NCBI RefSeq assembly: GCF_018729455.1
Contig: NZ_JAHHZF010000009.1
Coordinates: 135,878 to 199,877, forward strand
Reading direction: 5' to 3'
Origin: Prosthecodimorpha staleyi
GTDB taxonomy: Bacteria > Pseudomonadota > Alphaproteobacteria > Rhizobiales > Ancalomicrobiaceae
DNA length: 64,000 nt
This document shows, piece after piece, positions 10,369 through 18,640 of the stretch. The translations under genes were made by a program, and so were the position numbers. The notes beneath the pieces are model-generated. The model ran no database searches. It saw only the letters and a program-made list of their open reading frames with translations, and was not told the origin of the DNA. Each line of letters begins with the position of its first letter. Position 1 is the stretch's first letter.

Positions 10369-11625
10369 TCAGTGCAGGACCGGGCGCAGTTTCTCGCCGG
10401 CGTCGAGCCAGGCCGCAGGATTGACGGCGTCGCCGTTGACCCGGGTCTCGTAGTGGACGTGCGGGCCGGTCGAGCGGCCGGTCGAACCCGCATAGCCGAT
10501 CACCTGGCCGGCGCGGATGGTCTGTCCGGCCTCGACGGCGATGCGCGAGAGATGGCCGAACCGGGTCGAGATGCCGTTGCCATGGTCGATCTCGACCATC
10601 AGGCCGTAGCCGCCCTGCCGCCCGGCCTCTTCGACCTGGCCGGGACCGGTTGCGATGACCGGTTCGCCCGTGTCGGCCCGAAAATCGATGCCGGTATGCA
10701 TGGCCAGCACGCCCAGGAAGGGATCGCTACGGCCGCCGAAGCCCGAGGTCACCTGGGCATCGCCGCGCACCGGCACGCCGAGCGGCAGGGCCGCTGCATT
10801 GCGGCGCAGATCGGCCAGGCGGTCGAGAGCGGTCTCGGCGCGCCACGCCGCGACGGCGGGGTCGATCATCGGGACCAGCGGGCCGCCGACGCCGCCATCC
10901 GCGAGGCGCGGCTTGGGTGCTGCCGGCTTGTCGGCGGATGCCAGCGAGCCGAAGCGCAGGCCGAGCTTGGCGACGACCGCCTCGATGCGGCCGGCATCGC
11001 GCTCGGCCATTTCGGCAAGGGCGGCAAGGGCGAGGGTCTGGCGCTGGGACATCCGGTCGATCGAGGCTTCCGCCCGATCGATCCGGGCGGTGACGCGCCC
11101 ATCCGTGCCGTCCGTCCGGCCGCCCGCCGGGGCGAACCAGGTCGAGGCTTTCAGCGGCTTGGACGGGCCGGCATCGCCTTCGGTGGCGGCACTGGCCGGA
11201 AGCGGCAGCTTCATGCCCTGCTGGCGGGCCTTGTCGAGCACCGCGCCGATGCGGGATTCGAATTCGCGCAACCCGTCCTGCCGGGCCGTCAGCCGGTCGA
11301 TCCGCGCCTCGAAGGCGCTCTGGTCGAGCACCTGCCGGGACTGGATCCGATCGATCTGCGCGCGCAACGCGGCGATCCGATCCTCATAGCCATGGCGCAT
11401 GTCGATCTGGCGGGCAATGGCGGCACCGACCAGATCGTCGCGGAACAGAAGATAGGCCGTCGCACCCAGATAGATCACGGTGAACAGGGCAAAACCGCCG
11501 ATCAGCGAGACGACCAGGGCCGGGTTCAAGGTCAGGGCGCGGACCTTGCCGTTCGACGTATAGGAAATGCGGGGTGGCTCGCGACGCTTGCCGAAATCTT
11601 GATGAACTCGTGAACGCGTCGTCAT
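10369..11625 (-). CDS. M23-family peptidase (peptidoglycan DD-endopeptidase-like), membrane anchored
   Basis: A 418-residue protein. Residues 34-60 are a membrane anchor (PALVVSLIGGFALFTVIYLG). Residues 75-115 and about 185-240 are helical or coiled-coil. A LytM/M23 domain fills the last 130 residues with HTGIDFRAD (Zn ligands His310, Asp314) and HVHYE (His389, His391). All metal ligands are present, so it may be an active peptidoglycan hydrolase rather than an EnvC/NlpD-like activator. The gene is alone on the minus strand and convergent with the acetyltransferase. Confidence 0.88.
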   Translation of the reverse strand: MTTRSRVHQDFGKRREPPRISYTSNGKVRALTLNPALVVSLIGGFALFTVIYLGATAYLLFRDDLVGAAIARQIDMRHGYEDRIAALRAQIDRIQSRQVLDQSAFEARIDRLTARQDGLREFESRIGAVLDKARQQGMKLPLPASAATEGDAGPSKPLKASTWFAPAGGRTDGTDGRVTARIDRAEASIDRMSQRQTLALAALAEMAERDAGRIEAVVAKLGLRFGSLASADKPAAPKPRLADGGVGGPLVPMIDPAVAAWRAETALDRLADLRRNAAALPLGVPVRGDAQVTSGFGGRSDPFLGVLAMHTGIDFRADTGEPVIATGPGQVEEAGRQGGYGLMVEIDHGNGISTRFGHLSRIAVEAGQTIRAGQVIGYAGSTGRSTGPHVHYETRVNGDAVNPAAWLDAGEKLRPVLH

Positions 11626-11795
11626 GCGACCGACCCCAACTGACGCGCGATCCGCACCGATCGCTGGGGTCGATTACACATGGTTAGGGTTAACAAAGCC
11701 TCAGTGCCGTTACGTCGGCCCCGACTTCGGACGACACACCAAAACCGGCGCCGTCGCTCGTCACGCGGTAGACATCGCCGGCACCGCCGCGCCGT

Positions 11796-12260
11796 TCAAA
11801 GCGCTTTGACGGCGGCCAGAACCTCTTCGGCGTGACCTTCGACCTTCACCTTGGGCCAGATGCGCGCGACCTTGCCGTCGGCGCCGACCAGGACGGTGGT
11901 CCGCTCCACACCCATATACTTGCGTCCGTACATGCTCTTTTCGGCCCAGACGCCCCAGGCCTCCAGCATCGCGTGTGATTCGTCGGAAGCCAGGCGGACC
12001 TTGAGATCGTGTTTGGCGCGGAACTTGTCGTGGCTCTTGGCGCTGTCGGGCGAGACGCCGATCACCGGCACCTGGGCATTGGCGAACTCATCGGCCAGGC
12101 ACGAAAAGGAGATCGCCTCCTTGGTGCAGCCCGACGTATCGTCCTTCGGGTAGAAATAGACCACGAACGGCCGACCGGCGAGGTCGGCAGACCGGACCGG
12201 CTCGCCGCCGTCGCCGGGCAGGTCGAAGGGGGGGATGGTGTCACCGATCGAGAGCGCCAT
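11796..12260 (-). CDS. bcp: Thioredoxin-dependent peroxiredoxin, Bcp/PrxQ type
   Basis: A 154-residue peroxiredoxin that reduces H2O2 and organic hydroperoxides. The peroxidatic cysteine is Cys45 in PKDDTSGCTKEA, and a second cysteine, Cys54, is nine residues on rather than the five of E. coli Bcp. The C-terminal RTTVLVGADGKVARIWPKV is typical of the family. The ATG is preceded by a purine-rich GAAAGGAAGGCGATCC. The gene is divergent from the large AsmA-like gene, with 141 bases between. Confidence 0.93.
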   Translation of the reverse strand: MALSIGDTIPPFDLPGDGGEPVRSADLAGRPFVVYFYPKDDTSGCTKEAISFSCLADEFANAQVPVIGVSPDSAKSHDKFRAKHDLKVRLASDESHAMLEAWGVWAEKSMYGRKYMGVERTTVLVGADGKVARIWPKVKVEGHAEEVLAAVKAL

Positions 12261-12401
12261 GGATCGCCTTCCTTTCGTCGCGTTTCATCGTCACAGCCAG
12301 GGTCTCGCAGTGTACGCTGCCGATCGTTGGGCGGATGAAATCGAGTCGCAAGCGGAGGACCTTACAGTTATGCCGAGACGGGGACTTCGAATTTTCGGCT
12401 C

Positions 12402-15400
12402 ATGATGGCGCGCGAACGAAGGACAGGTGAGGGGGCTCGCCGACGCGGACCGCGGATGCTTCGCATCTGTTTCGGCACGGGTGCCCTTGTCGTTCTTGTT
12501 TTGGTCCTAGCCTTCGGAGCATTTGCAGTCCGTCTCGCCAGCGGTCCGCTCGAAGTCGCCACGATTGCGCGCATCGCCGAAGGCGTCGTCTCGGACGCGC
12601 TCGGATCCGGTCGCAAGACGGTGATCGGCAAGGCCGAGCTCGCCGGCAGCTTCAGCGGCGGGCTCTCCATCCGGCTGCAGGACGTGACGGTCGGCGAGCC
12701 GGGCACCGGTCTGACTGCGGTCGTCCCGAAGGCCGAAATCCGTCTGCAGAGCCTGCCGATCCTGCTCGGTCAGTTCAAGCCGGTGTCGCTCGACCTCGAC
12801 GACGCCCAGGTGGTGTTCGATCTGCCCGCGCTCGATCGCGAGCGCCAGTCGCGCCCCCCGGAATTGGAAGAGACCTTCGTTCCCGCCCCCGGTCAACCCA
12901 AGCCCGGCGTCGCGGCGGTCGAGGGGACCACCACCGTCGCCCCGCGGGCCGATCGTCAGGTGGTCGGCTCCTCCTTGCTGCTGACGCGGCTCGAGGCTCT
13001 CGGGCGCGCTCTGACCCGGAACCTGACGCTGGTCCGAGCCCAGGGGCTGGAGTCCATCACGACGCGGCGCGGCTCCATCGTCCTGATCCGGGCGGACGGC
13101 GACGGCAAGACCCGCAAGGTGGTCATTCCCGACGTTGAGGCGACCAGCCTGTTCCGGACCGCCGAGGGCGATGTCGATCTCGGCTTCTCGGCGCGCGGCG
13201 AGGTCGGCCGCTGGTCGATGCGGCTGCGTCATCTGACGGCGGCGGACGGCGCCAGTCACAGCCTGGAATTCAGTGCCCGCGACGTGACCTTGAAGGATCT
13301 CTTCGGGGCCGGCGACCCGGACCTGAAGGTCGAGATGCCGATCTATCCTCACGCACGGGTCGACTACGACGCGGCCGATCGGCTGCTCGGCGCGCGGCTC
13401 GACCTGCGCATCGGCGCCGGCCTGTTCCGGTTCGGCAAGGAGCCGGAGGACGAGATCATCGTCGACGAGGGCCAGGTCGGCGTCTCATGGGCACGCGGCA
13501 AGGACAGCATCGCCATCGAGGCGGCCTCGCTGCAGGTCGGGCCGACGCTGATTGCCCTGAAGGGGTCTGTGACACCGCCGGTACCCGGCAAATCGGAACG
13601 CTGGGAGACGGCGATCTCGCTCGATCGCGGGCAGATCGCGCCGCGCGACGTCCCGGGCAAGCCGGTCGAGCTGAAAGCCGTGACGCTGGTCGGAGGCTAC
13701 GAGACCGGTCGGCAGGTGTTCCATGTCGACGACCTGCAGATTCACTTCGCCGGCGGCGCGGCCCGGGCCGTGGGCCATCTCGATTTTGCCCAGCCGAAGC
13801 CGCTGGTCGTCGTCAATGTGGTCTTCACCTCGGTCGAAGCCGCCACGGTGGCGAAGCTCTGGCCCCATTTCGCGGCAACCGGCGCGCGCGAGTGGTTCAT
13901 CACCAATGTCAAGTCGGGTCGGCTGCACGACGCGATCGCGCAGCTCCAGATCCCGCTGCTGGTCGATCCGCCGCTCTGGCCGCCCGAGGCCGTCCGTCTG
14001 TCGGCCCGCTTCGATGCGACGCAATCCAAGACCTTCGGGGATCTGCCGGATCTGATCGGCGCCGAAGGCCGCATCGCGATGGAGAAGAAGCGCTTCGAGG
14101 TGACCATCGACAAGTCATCGGTCCTGACGCGGCATCCGCGCCGGCCGACGGTGGTCTCCTTCAAGCTCGACATCCCCGACGCCGTCCGCAAGAGCCCGCG
14201 TGCCTCGATGGAAATGCGCGTGGCCGGCGACAATCTCGCCCTCGGCGAGATCATCGAAGCCGAACCGCTGGCTCTGCTGTCCGGGGCGGGCATCAAGCTC
14301 GACGGCCTCGCCGGGACCGGCGACGTGCGCGGCCGGGTCGACCTGACCTTCCACAAGCCGTTCGATCCAACCTCGCTCGACTACAAGTTCGAGGGCACGC
14401 TCGACAAGTTCGGCAGCCCTTCGCCGATTCTTGGCCGCCGGTTCTCCGAGGGGGCCCTGAAGGTTGCGGTCGACCGTCGCGGTACGACCATCACCGGCAA
14501 GGCCAAGATCGAGGGCGTGCCGACCGACGTGAACATGTTCGAACCGAGCGAGAGTTCGAGCGCGCAGGAGCGTCGCGATTTTGCCATGACGCTCGACGAC
14601 GCGGCGCGCGCCCGCATGGGCCTCGACCTCGCCGGCATGGTCGCCGGCCCGCTCAAGATCGAGATCGGGCAGCCGGGCGCCAACGAGCAGGTCAAGCGGA
14701 TCGTCGCCGATATGACCGGTGCGCGGTTGTTCGTGCCGCAGTTCGGGTGGACCAAGGGGGCGGGCGTGCCGGCGCGCGCCAATCTCGATCTCGTCGACGA
14801 CGAGCGCGGCGGTACGCGGGTCGACAATTTCTCGATCGAGTCGGAGGGCCTGCAGGTCAAGGGCTCGATGACGGTCGACAAGGACAAGCGCCTGGCGACG
14901 GCCGACTTCCAGCGTTTTGCCTTGCGCCGGGGCGACGATGCGCGCATCCGCCTGCAGCGTGGCGCCGATCAGGCGCTGACGGTCAATTTCGAGGCCGGCA
15001 GCTTCGACCTGCGCAGTCTGCTGGCTTCGCTGAAGAAGCAGGGCGAACCGAACGAGGTCGACCCGAAGAAGCTGAGCGACCTGATCGTCAAGGCGCGCGC
15101 GGCCCGTCTGGTCGGCTTCAACGATGTGGCGCTGACCGACGTGCTGATCGACGCGCAGATCCGCAACCAGACGGTCATCCGCCTGCAGATGACGGCGCGC
15201 GCTCCGGGCGGCCGTTCGGTCGAGATCAGCATCCGCCCGGACGGAAGCCGTCGCGTGCTGACGGTCAATTCCGACGATGCCGGCGCGGTGCTCGGCTTCC
15301 TGGATGTCTACGAGCGGCTGCGCGGCGGCACGCTGCGCATGTCGGCGGTCCTGTCCGGACCGGGCTCGGCCGACGGCGTCGTCAAGATCGTCGGCTTCGG

Positions 15401-15878
15401 TCTGCTGCCGCCGAAGAACGAACGCGTCGCCTCATTGCGCACCACCAATGACGGCCTGCGCGAGGTCGCCGTGCGCGACGTGCCCGTGACCGAGGATGCG
15501 AGCTTCGATCGCTTCCAGGTCAACTTCGCCATGCGCAAGGGCGTCATCACGGTCTCGGACGGCATCGCCAAGGGCCAGGCGACGGGCGCCACCATGAGCG
15601 GCCAGATCGACCTGGTGAACCAGCGGCTGAACGTCGCCGGCACCTTCATCCCGCTCTATGGCCTGAACAATCTGGTCAGCCGCATTCCGCTCTTCGGTGA
15701 GATCGTCGGGGCCGGCCGCAACGAAGGCCTGGTCGGCGTGACCTTCAAGGTGGTCGGCTCGGTCGACAATCCGGTGCTGCAGTTCAATCCGATCTCGGCC
15801 ATAGCACCGGGCATCTTCCGGCGCATCTTCGAATACCGCGTCGACGACGGCCGCGTGGAACTGCCGCCCGATCGCTGA
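12402..15878 (+). CDS. AsmA-like/DUF3971 family large envelope protein
   Basis: A 1158-residue protein with an N-terminal membrane helix at about residues 22-46 (MLRICFGTGALVVLVLVLAF) and a very long periplasmic region rich in beta strands. The middle part carries DUF3971-like sequence and the end the AsmA_2 C-terminal region (SGQIDLVNQRLNVAGTFIPL then GLVGVTFKVVGSVDNPVLQF, FNPISAIAPGIFRRIFEY). These features belong to the AsmA/YhdP/TamB group of repeating-beta-groove bridge proteins implicated in phospholipid transport to the outer membrane. Two ATG codons (12402, 12405) are adjacent. Family placement is firm; transport function is by analogy. Confidence 0.88.
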   Translation: MMARERRTGEGARRRGPRMLRICFGTGALVVLVLVLAFGAFAVRLASGPLEVATIARIAEGVVSDALGSGRKTVIGKAELAGSFSGGLSIRLQDVTVGEPGTGLTAVVPKAEIRLQSLPILLGQFKPVSLDLDDAQVVFDLPALDRERQSRPPELEETFVPAPGQPKPGVAAVEGTTTVAPRADRQVVGSSLLLTRLEALGRALTRNLTLVRAQGLESITTRRGSIVLIRADGDGKTRKVVIPDVEATSLFRTAEGDVDLGFSARGEVGRWSMRLRHLTAADGASHSLEFSARDVTLKDLFGAGDPDLKVEMPIYPHARVDYDAADRLLGARLDLRIGAGLFRFGKEPEDEIIVDEGQVGVSWARGKDSIAIEAASLQVGPTLIALKGSVTPPVPGKSERWETAISLDRGQIAPRDVPGKPVELKAVTLVGGYETGRQVFHVDDLQIHFAGGAARAVGHLDFAQPKPLVVVNVVFTSVEAATVAKLWPHFAATGAREWFITNVKSGRLHDAIAQLQIPLLVDPPLWPPEAVRLSARFDATQSKTFGDLPDLIGAEGRIAMEKKRFEVTIDKSSVLTRHPRRPTVVSFKLDIPDAVRKSPRASMEMRVAGDNLALGEIIEAEPLALLSGAGIKLDGLAGTGDVRGRVDLTFHKPFDPTSLDYKFEGTLDKFGSPSPILGRRFSEGALKVAVDRRGTTITGKAKIEGVPTDVNMFEPSESSSAQERRDFAMTLDDAARARMGLDLAGMVAGPLKIEIGQPGANEQVKRIVADMTGARLFVPQFGWTKGAGVPARANLDLVDDERGGTRVDNFSIESEGLQVKGSMTVDKDKRLATADFQRFALRRGDDARIRLQRGADQALTVNFEAGSFDLRSLLASLKKQGEPNEVDPKKLSDLIVKARAARLVGFNDVALTDVLIDAQIRNQTVIRLQMTARAPGGRSVEISIRPDGSRRVLTVNSDDAGAVLGFLDVYERLRGGTLRMSAVLSGPGSADGVVKIVGFGLLPPKNERVASLRTTNDGLREVAVRDVPVTEDASFDRFQVNFAMRKGVITVSDGIAKGQATGATMSGQIDLVNQRLNVAGTFIPLYGLNNLVSRIPLFGEIVGAGRNEGLVGVTFKVVGSVDNPVLQFNPISAIAPGIFRRIFEYRVDDGRVELPPDR

Positions 15879-15977
15879 CCAGCGCCCGTCGGCCTGCGTC
15901 GGCTCTTCCGTTTTTCTGCTTATGCATGCAATCTCCCACCGTCTGTCGGGGGTGACGGACCTGGACGGGAGAACAGC

Positions 15978-16802
15978 ATGAAACGGAATCTGGCCCTTGC
16001 GGCCGCGATGGTCGTGGCCGGCAGCGCGTCGGCCGTGGCGGAGACGCCGGTCGAGCGCGGCGCCTATCTGATGAAGTCCATCGTCGCCTGCGGCAACTGC
16101 CATACGGTGCAGACCCCGAAGGGGCCGCTGGCCGACCGGGATCTCGCCGGCGGCATGGAGATACCCGACGAGGGCATGGTCGCCCGGGTGCCGAACATCA
16201 CCTCCGACAAGGAGACGGGCATCGGCAAGTGGACCGAGGCGCAACTCATCCTGGCCATTCGCGAAGGCAAGCGCCCCGACGGCAGCATCATCGGCCCGCC
16301 GATGCCGATCGGCCAGTACCGCAAGATGGCCGACGACGACGTGAAGGCGATCGTCGCCTATCTGCAACAGACCAAGCCGGTCGCCGGCAAGGTGGCGGCC
16401 TCCGAGTACAAGTTCCCGTTGCCGCCCGCCTATGGTCCGCCGGTCGGCAAGGTCGAGGCGCCGAGCCGATCCGACAAGGTCGCCTATGGCCGCTATCTGG
16501 TGACCGCACTCGGCCACTGTATCGAATGCCATTCGCCGATGGGTGCCCAGGGCCCGGATACCGAGGGCCGGCCGTTCCAGGGCGGCGCCGTGTTCAAGGG
16601 GCCGTGGGGCGCCAGCGTCGCGCCGGCGCTCAACGCCTCGCATCTCGGCTCCTGGTCGGACGACGAGATCAAGCGGGCGATCACCACCGGCGTCTCCAAG
16701 GACGGCCGTCACCTGACCCCGCCGATGGGCTTCGGCTACTACAAGAACATGGCGGCCGCTGACCTCGACTCGATCGTTGCCTATCTGCGCACGCTGAAGT
16801 GA
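15978..16802 (+). CDS. Dihaem cytochrome c, exported
   Basis: A 274-residue periplasmic cytochrome. Residues 1-22 are a Sec signal peptide (MKRNLALAAAMVVAGSASAV, cut after AxA). Two haem sites are present: CGNCH at about residue 38 and CIECH at about 181, each opening a cytochrome c domain. Likely axial methionines are in GMEIPDEGMV and in GFGYYKNM near the ends of the domains. Such dihaem proteins act as electron carriers or subunits of periplasmic dehydrogenases. No dehydrogenase is adjacent, so the partner is unknown. GGGAG lies about eight bases upstream of the ATG. Confidence 0.9.
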   Translation: MKRNLALAAAMVVAGSASAVAETPVERGAYLMKSIVACGNCHTVQTPKGPLADRDLAGGMEIPDEGMVARVPNITSDKETGIGKWTEAQLILAIREGKRPDGSIIGPPMPIGQYRKMADDDVKAIVAYLQQTKPVAGKVAASEYKFPLPPAYGPPVGKVEAPSRSDKVAYGRYLVTALGHCIECHSPMGAQGPDTEGRPFQGGAVFKGPWGASVAPALNASHLGSWSDDEIKRAITTGVSKDGRHLTPPMGFGYYKNMAAADLDSIVAYLRTLK

Positions 16803-16808
16803 GCGGTC

Positions 16809-16841
16809 GCGCCGCCCCGGCCGGGAGGGTCGGGGCGGCGC
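16809..16841. terminator. Strong hairpin between convergent genes
   Basis: Perfect 11-bp GC-rich arms, GCGCCGCCCCG and CGGGGCGGCGC, with an 11-base loop. It starts seven bases after the cytochrome stop and ends 26 bases before the end of hpd, which suits a bidirectional terminator. Confidence 0.7.
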
Positions 16842-16866
16842 CGGACCGATCTTGATGTCGGTCGCT

Positions 16867-17979
16867 TCACTCGGCGGCCGACAGCACCCCGCGCCGGATC
16901 TGATCCTCCTCGATCGATTCGAACAGGGCGCGGAAATTGCCCTCGCCGAAGCCGTCGTCGCCCTTGCGCTCGATGAACTCGAAGAAGATCGGGCCGACCA
17001 CGGTGCCGGAGAAGATCTGCAACAGCACCTTGGTGGTGCCGCCGTCGACCACGCCCTCGCCGTCGATCAGGATGCCGTTGGCGGCCAGCCGGTCGATCGA
17101 TTCGCCGTGGCCGGGCAGGCGGCCGTCGACCTTTTCGTAGTAGGTCGCCGGTGGGGCCGGCATGAAGGGTAGGCCGTTGGCGCGCAGGGCTTCGACCGAG
17201 GCGTAGATGTCGCGGCAGCCGCAGGCGATGTGCTGAATGCCCTCGCCCTTGTATTCCTTCAAGTATTCCTCGATCTGGCTGCGATCGTCGGCCGACTGGT
17301 TGATCGGGATGCGGATCTTGCCGCAGGGGCTGGTCATGGCCCGGCTGGTCAGACCGGTCAGCTTGCCCTCGATGTCGAAGTAGCGGATCTGGCGGAAGTT
17401 GAAGAGCCTAGCGTACCAGTCTGCCCAATGGTCCATGCGGCCGCGATGGACGTTGTGGGTCAGGTGGTCGAGATAGTAGAGGCCGGCGCCCTCGGGGGCG
17501 GGGTCGCGTGCGCCGGTCCACTCGAAATCGATCTCCCAGATCGAGCCCTTGGCGCCGTAGCGGTCGACGAAATAGATCAGCGAGCCGCCGATGCCCTCGA
17601 TCGCCGGAATGGCCAGTTCGCCCGGTCCGACACGGGCTTCGACCGGTGTCGCACCCAGTTCGACGGCCCTGTTGAGGGCATGGGCGGCATCGACCACCCG
17701 GAAGCCCATGGCGCAGACGCAGGGGCCGTGGCGGCGGGCGAAGTCGGCCGCGAAGCTGTCCGGCTCGGCGTTGATCACGTAGTTCACGTCGCCCTGGCGC
17801 CAGAGCGTGACCTGCTTGGAGCGATGCCGGGCGACCGGCGCGAAGCCCATGCGGGCGAACAGCGCAGCCAGTTCGTCCGGGCTCGGGTGGGCGAATTCGA
17901 TGAACTCGAAGCCGTCCGTGCCCATCGGGTTGGCGGCATCGATCACGGCAGCGGCGGCATCGTGCGGAAAGGGACCCAT
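16867..17979 (-). CDS. hpd: 4-Hydroxyphenylpyruvate dioxygenase
   Basis: A 370-residue non-haem Fe(II) dioxygenase that converts 4-hydroxyphenylpyruvate to homogentisate in tyrosine catabolism. The iron ligands are visible: His172 in LDHLTHNV, His250 in GIQHIACGC and Glu334 in FFEFIER. The N-terminal vicinal-oxygen-chelate domain starts at MGTDGFEFIEFAHP. The ATG at 17979 is chosen because AGGAGG is nine bases upstream and the family starts here; an upstream in-frame start at 18036 adds 19 unsupported residues. No homogentisate dioxygenase is nearby. The divergent Lrp-type gene is a likely regulator. Confidence 0.95.
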   Translation of the reverse strand: MGPFPHDAAAAVIDAANPMGTDGFEFIEFAHPSPDELAALFARMGFAPVARHRSKQVTLWRQGDVNYVINAEPDSFAADFARRHGPCVCAMGFRVVDAAHALNRAVELGATPVEARVGPGELAIPAIEGIGGSLIYFVDRYGAKGSIWEIDFEWTGARDPAPEGAGLYYLDHLTHNVHRGRMDHWADWYARLFNFRQIRYFDIEGKLTGLTSRAMTSPCGKIRIPINQSADDRSQIEEYLKEYKGEGIQHIACGCRDIYASVEALRANGLPFMPAPPATYYEKVDGRLPGHGESIDRLAANGILIDGEGVVDGGTTKVLLQIFSGTVVGPIFFEFIERKGDDGFGEGNFRALFESIEEDQIRRGVLSAAE

Positions 17980-18072
17980 CGCGGCATTCCTCCTCGTGAA
18001 ACGGCGATGCACCAGTGTCGCGGGAAGCGGGCGCAAGAGGCGTGCGAATTGCGGGCGAACCGATTAGATTAT

Positions 18073-18085
18073 GCATGTTTCATGC
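18073..18085. promoter_or_regulatory. Palindrome between hpd and lrp
   Basis: GCATG-TTT-CATGC, a perfect 5-bp inverted repeat in an AT-rich stretch, 22 bases before the ATG of the Lrp-type gene and about 95 bases before hpd. This position suits an Lrp/AsnC operator controlling both divergent genes, but the arms are short. Confidence 0.4.
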
Positions 18086-18107
18086 GTAGTCGACCGGATG
18101 CCCGCAC

Positions 18108-18587
18108 ATGATCGCACTGGATGGCTACGACCTGCGCCTGCTCGCCGCGCTGCAGACGGACGGCCGGCTGACCAACCAGGAACTGGCCGAGCGGGTGCAT
18201 CTGTCCGCCTCGCAATGTTCGAGGCGCCGGCAGGCGCTGGAGGAAGCGGGCGTGATCCGCCGCTACCGGGCGGAGCTCGACGGCGAGCGGCTCGGTCTCG
18301 GCGTGACCGCCTTCGTCAATGTGCAGCTGTCGCGCCATTCCGAGCAGAATGCGCGCCGATTCCGCGATGTCATCGCCGATTGCGACGAGGTGTTGGAGGC
18401 CCATGCGCTGACCGGCGACATGGACTACCTGATCAAGATCGCGGTTCGCGACCTGAAGAGCTTCGCGGATTTCGTCAACTCGGTCCTGCTCGCGCACGAG
18501 ACCGTCGCCCATGTCACGTCGCGCATCGTGATCGAGACGCTGAAGAGCGGCGGCGCGCTGCCGCTCAAGCCCGGGGCAGGGGGGTGA
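18108..18587 (+). CDS. Lrp/AsnC-family transcriptional regulator
   Basis: A 159-residue regulator. Residues 6-60 form the AsnC winged helix (LDGYDLRLLAALQTDGRLT, QELAERVHLSASQCSRRRQA), and residues about 70-150 form the RAM effector-binding domain (HALTGDMDYLIKIAVRDLK is the conserved segment). It is divergent from hpd across 128 bases that include a short palindrome. By context it probably senses tyrosine, phenylalanine or a breakdown product and controls hpd. The effector is not visible in the sequence. Confidence 0.9.
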   Translation: MIALDGYDLRLLAALQTDGRLTNQELAERVHLSASQCSRRRQALEEAGVIRRYRAELDGERLGLGVTAFVNVQLSRHSEQNARRFRDVIADCDEVLEAHALTGDMDYLIKIAVRDLKSFADFVNSVLLAHETVAHVTSRIVIETLKSGGALPLKPGAGG

Positions 18588-18612
18588 ACCGGCGCGCCGG
18601 GCCGACCGAAGG

Positions 18613-18634
18613 CCGGACCGGCGATCCGGTCCGG
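18613..18634. terminator. Hairpin between convergent lrp and sulP
   Basis: Perfect 9-bp arms CCGGACCGG/CCGGTCCGG around a CGAT loop, 25 bases after the lrp stop and six bases before the end of sulP. A likely bidirectional terminator. Confidence 0.6.
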
Positions 18635-18640
18635 ACCCGG

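Noticed and set aside
10321-11613. A 430-codon plus-strand frame opposite the M23 peptidase
   Set aside because: No domain; the peptidase has complete zinc ligands.
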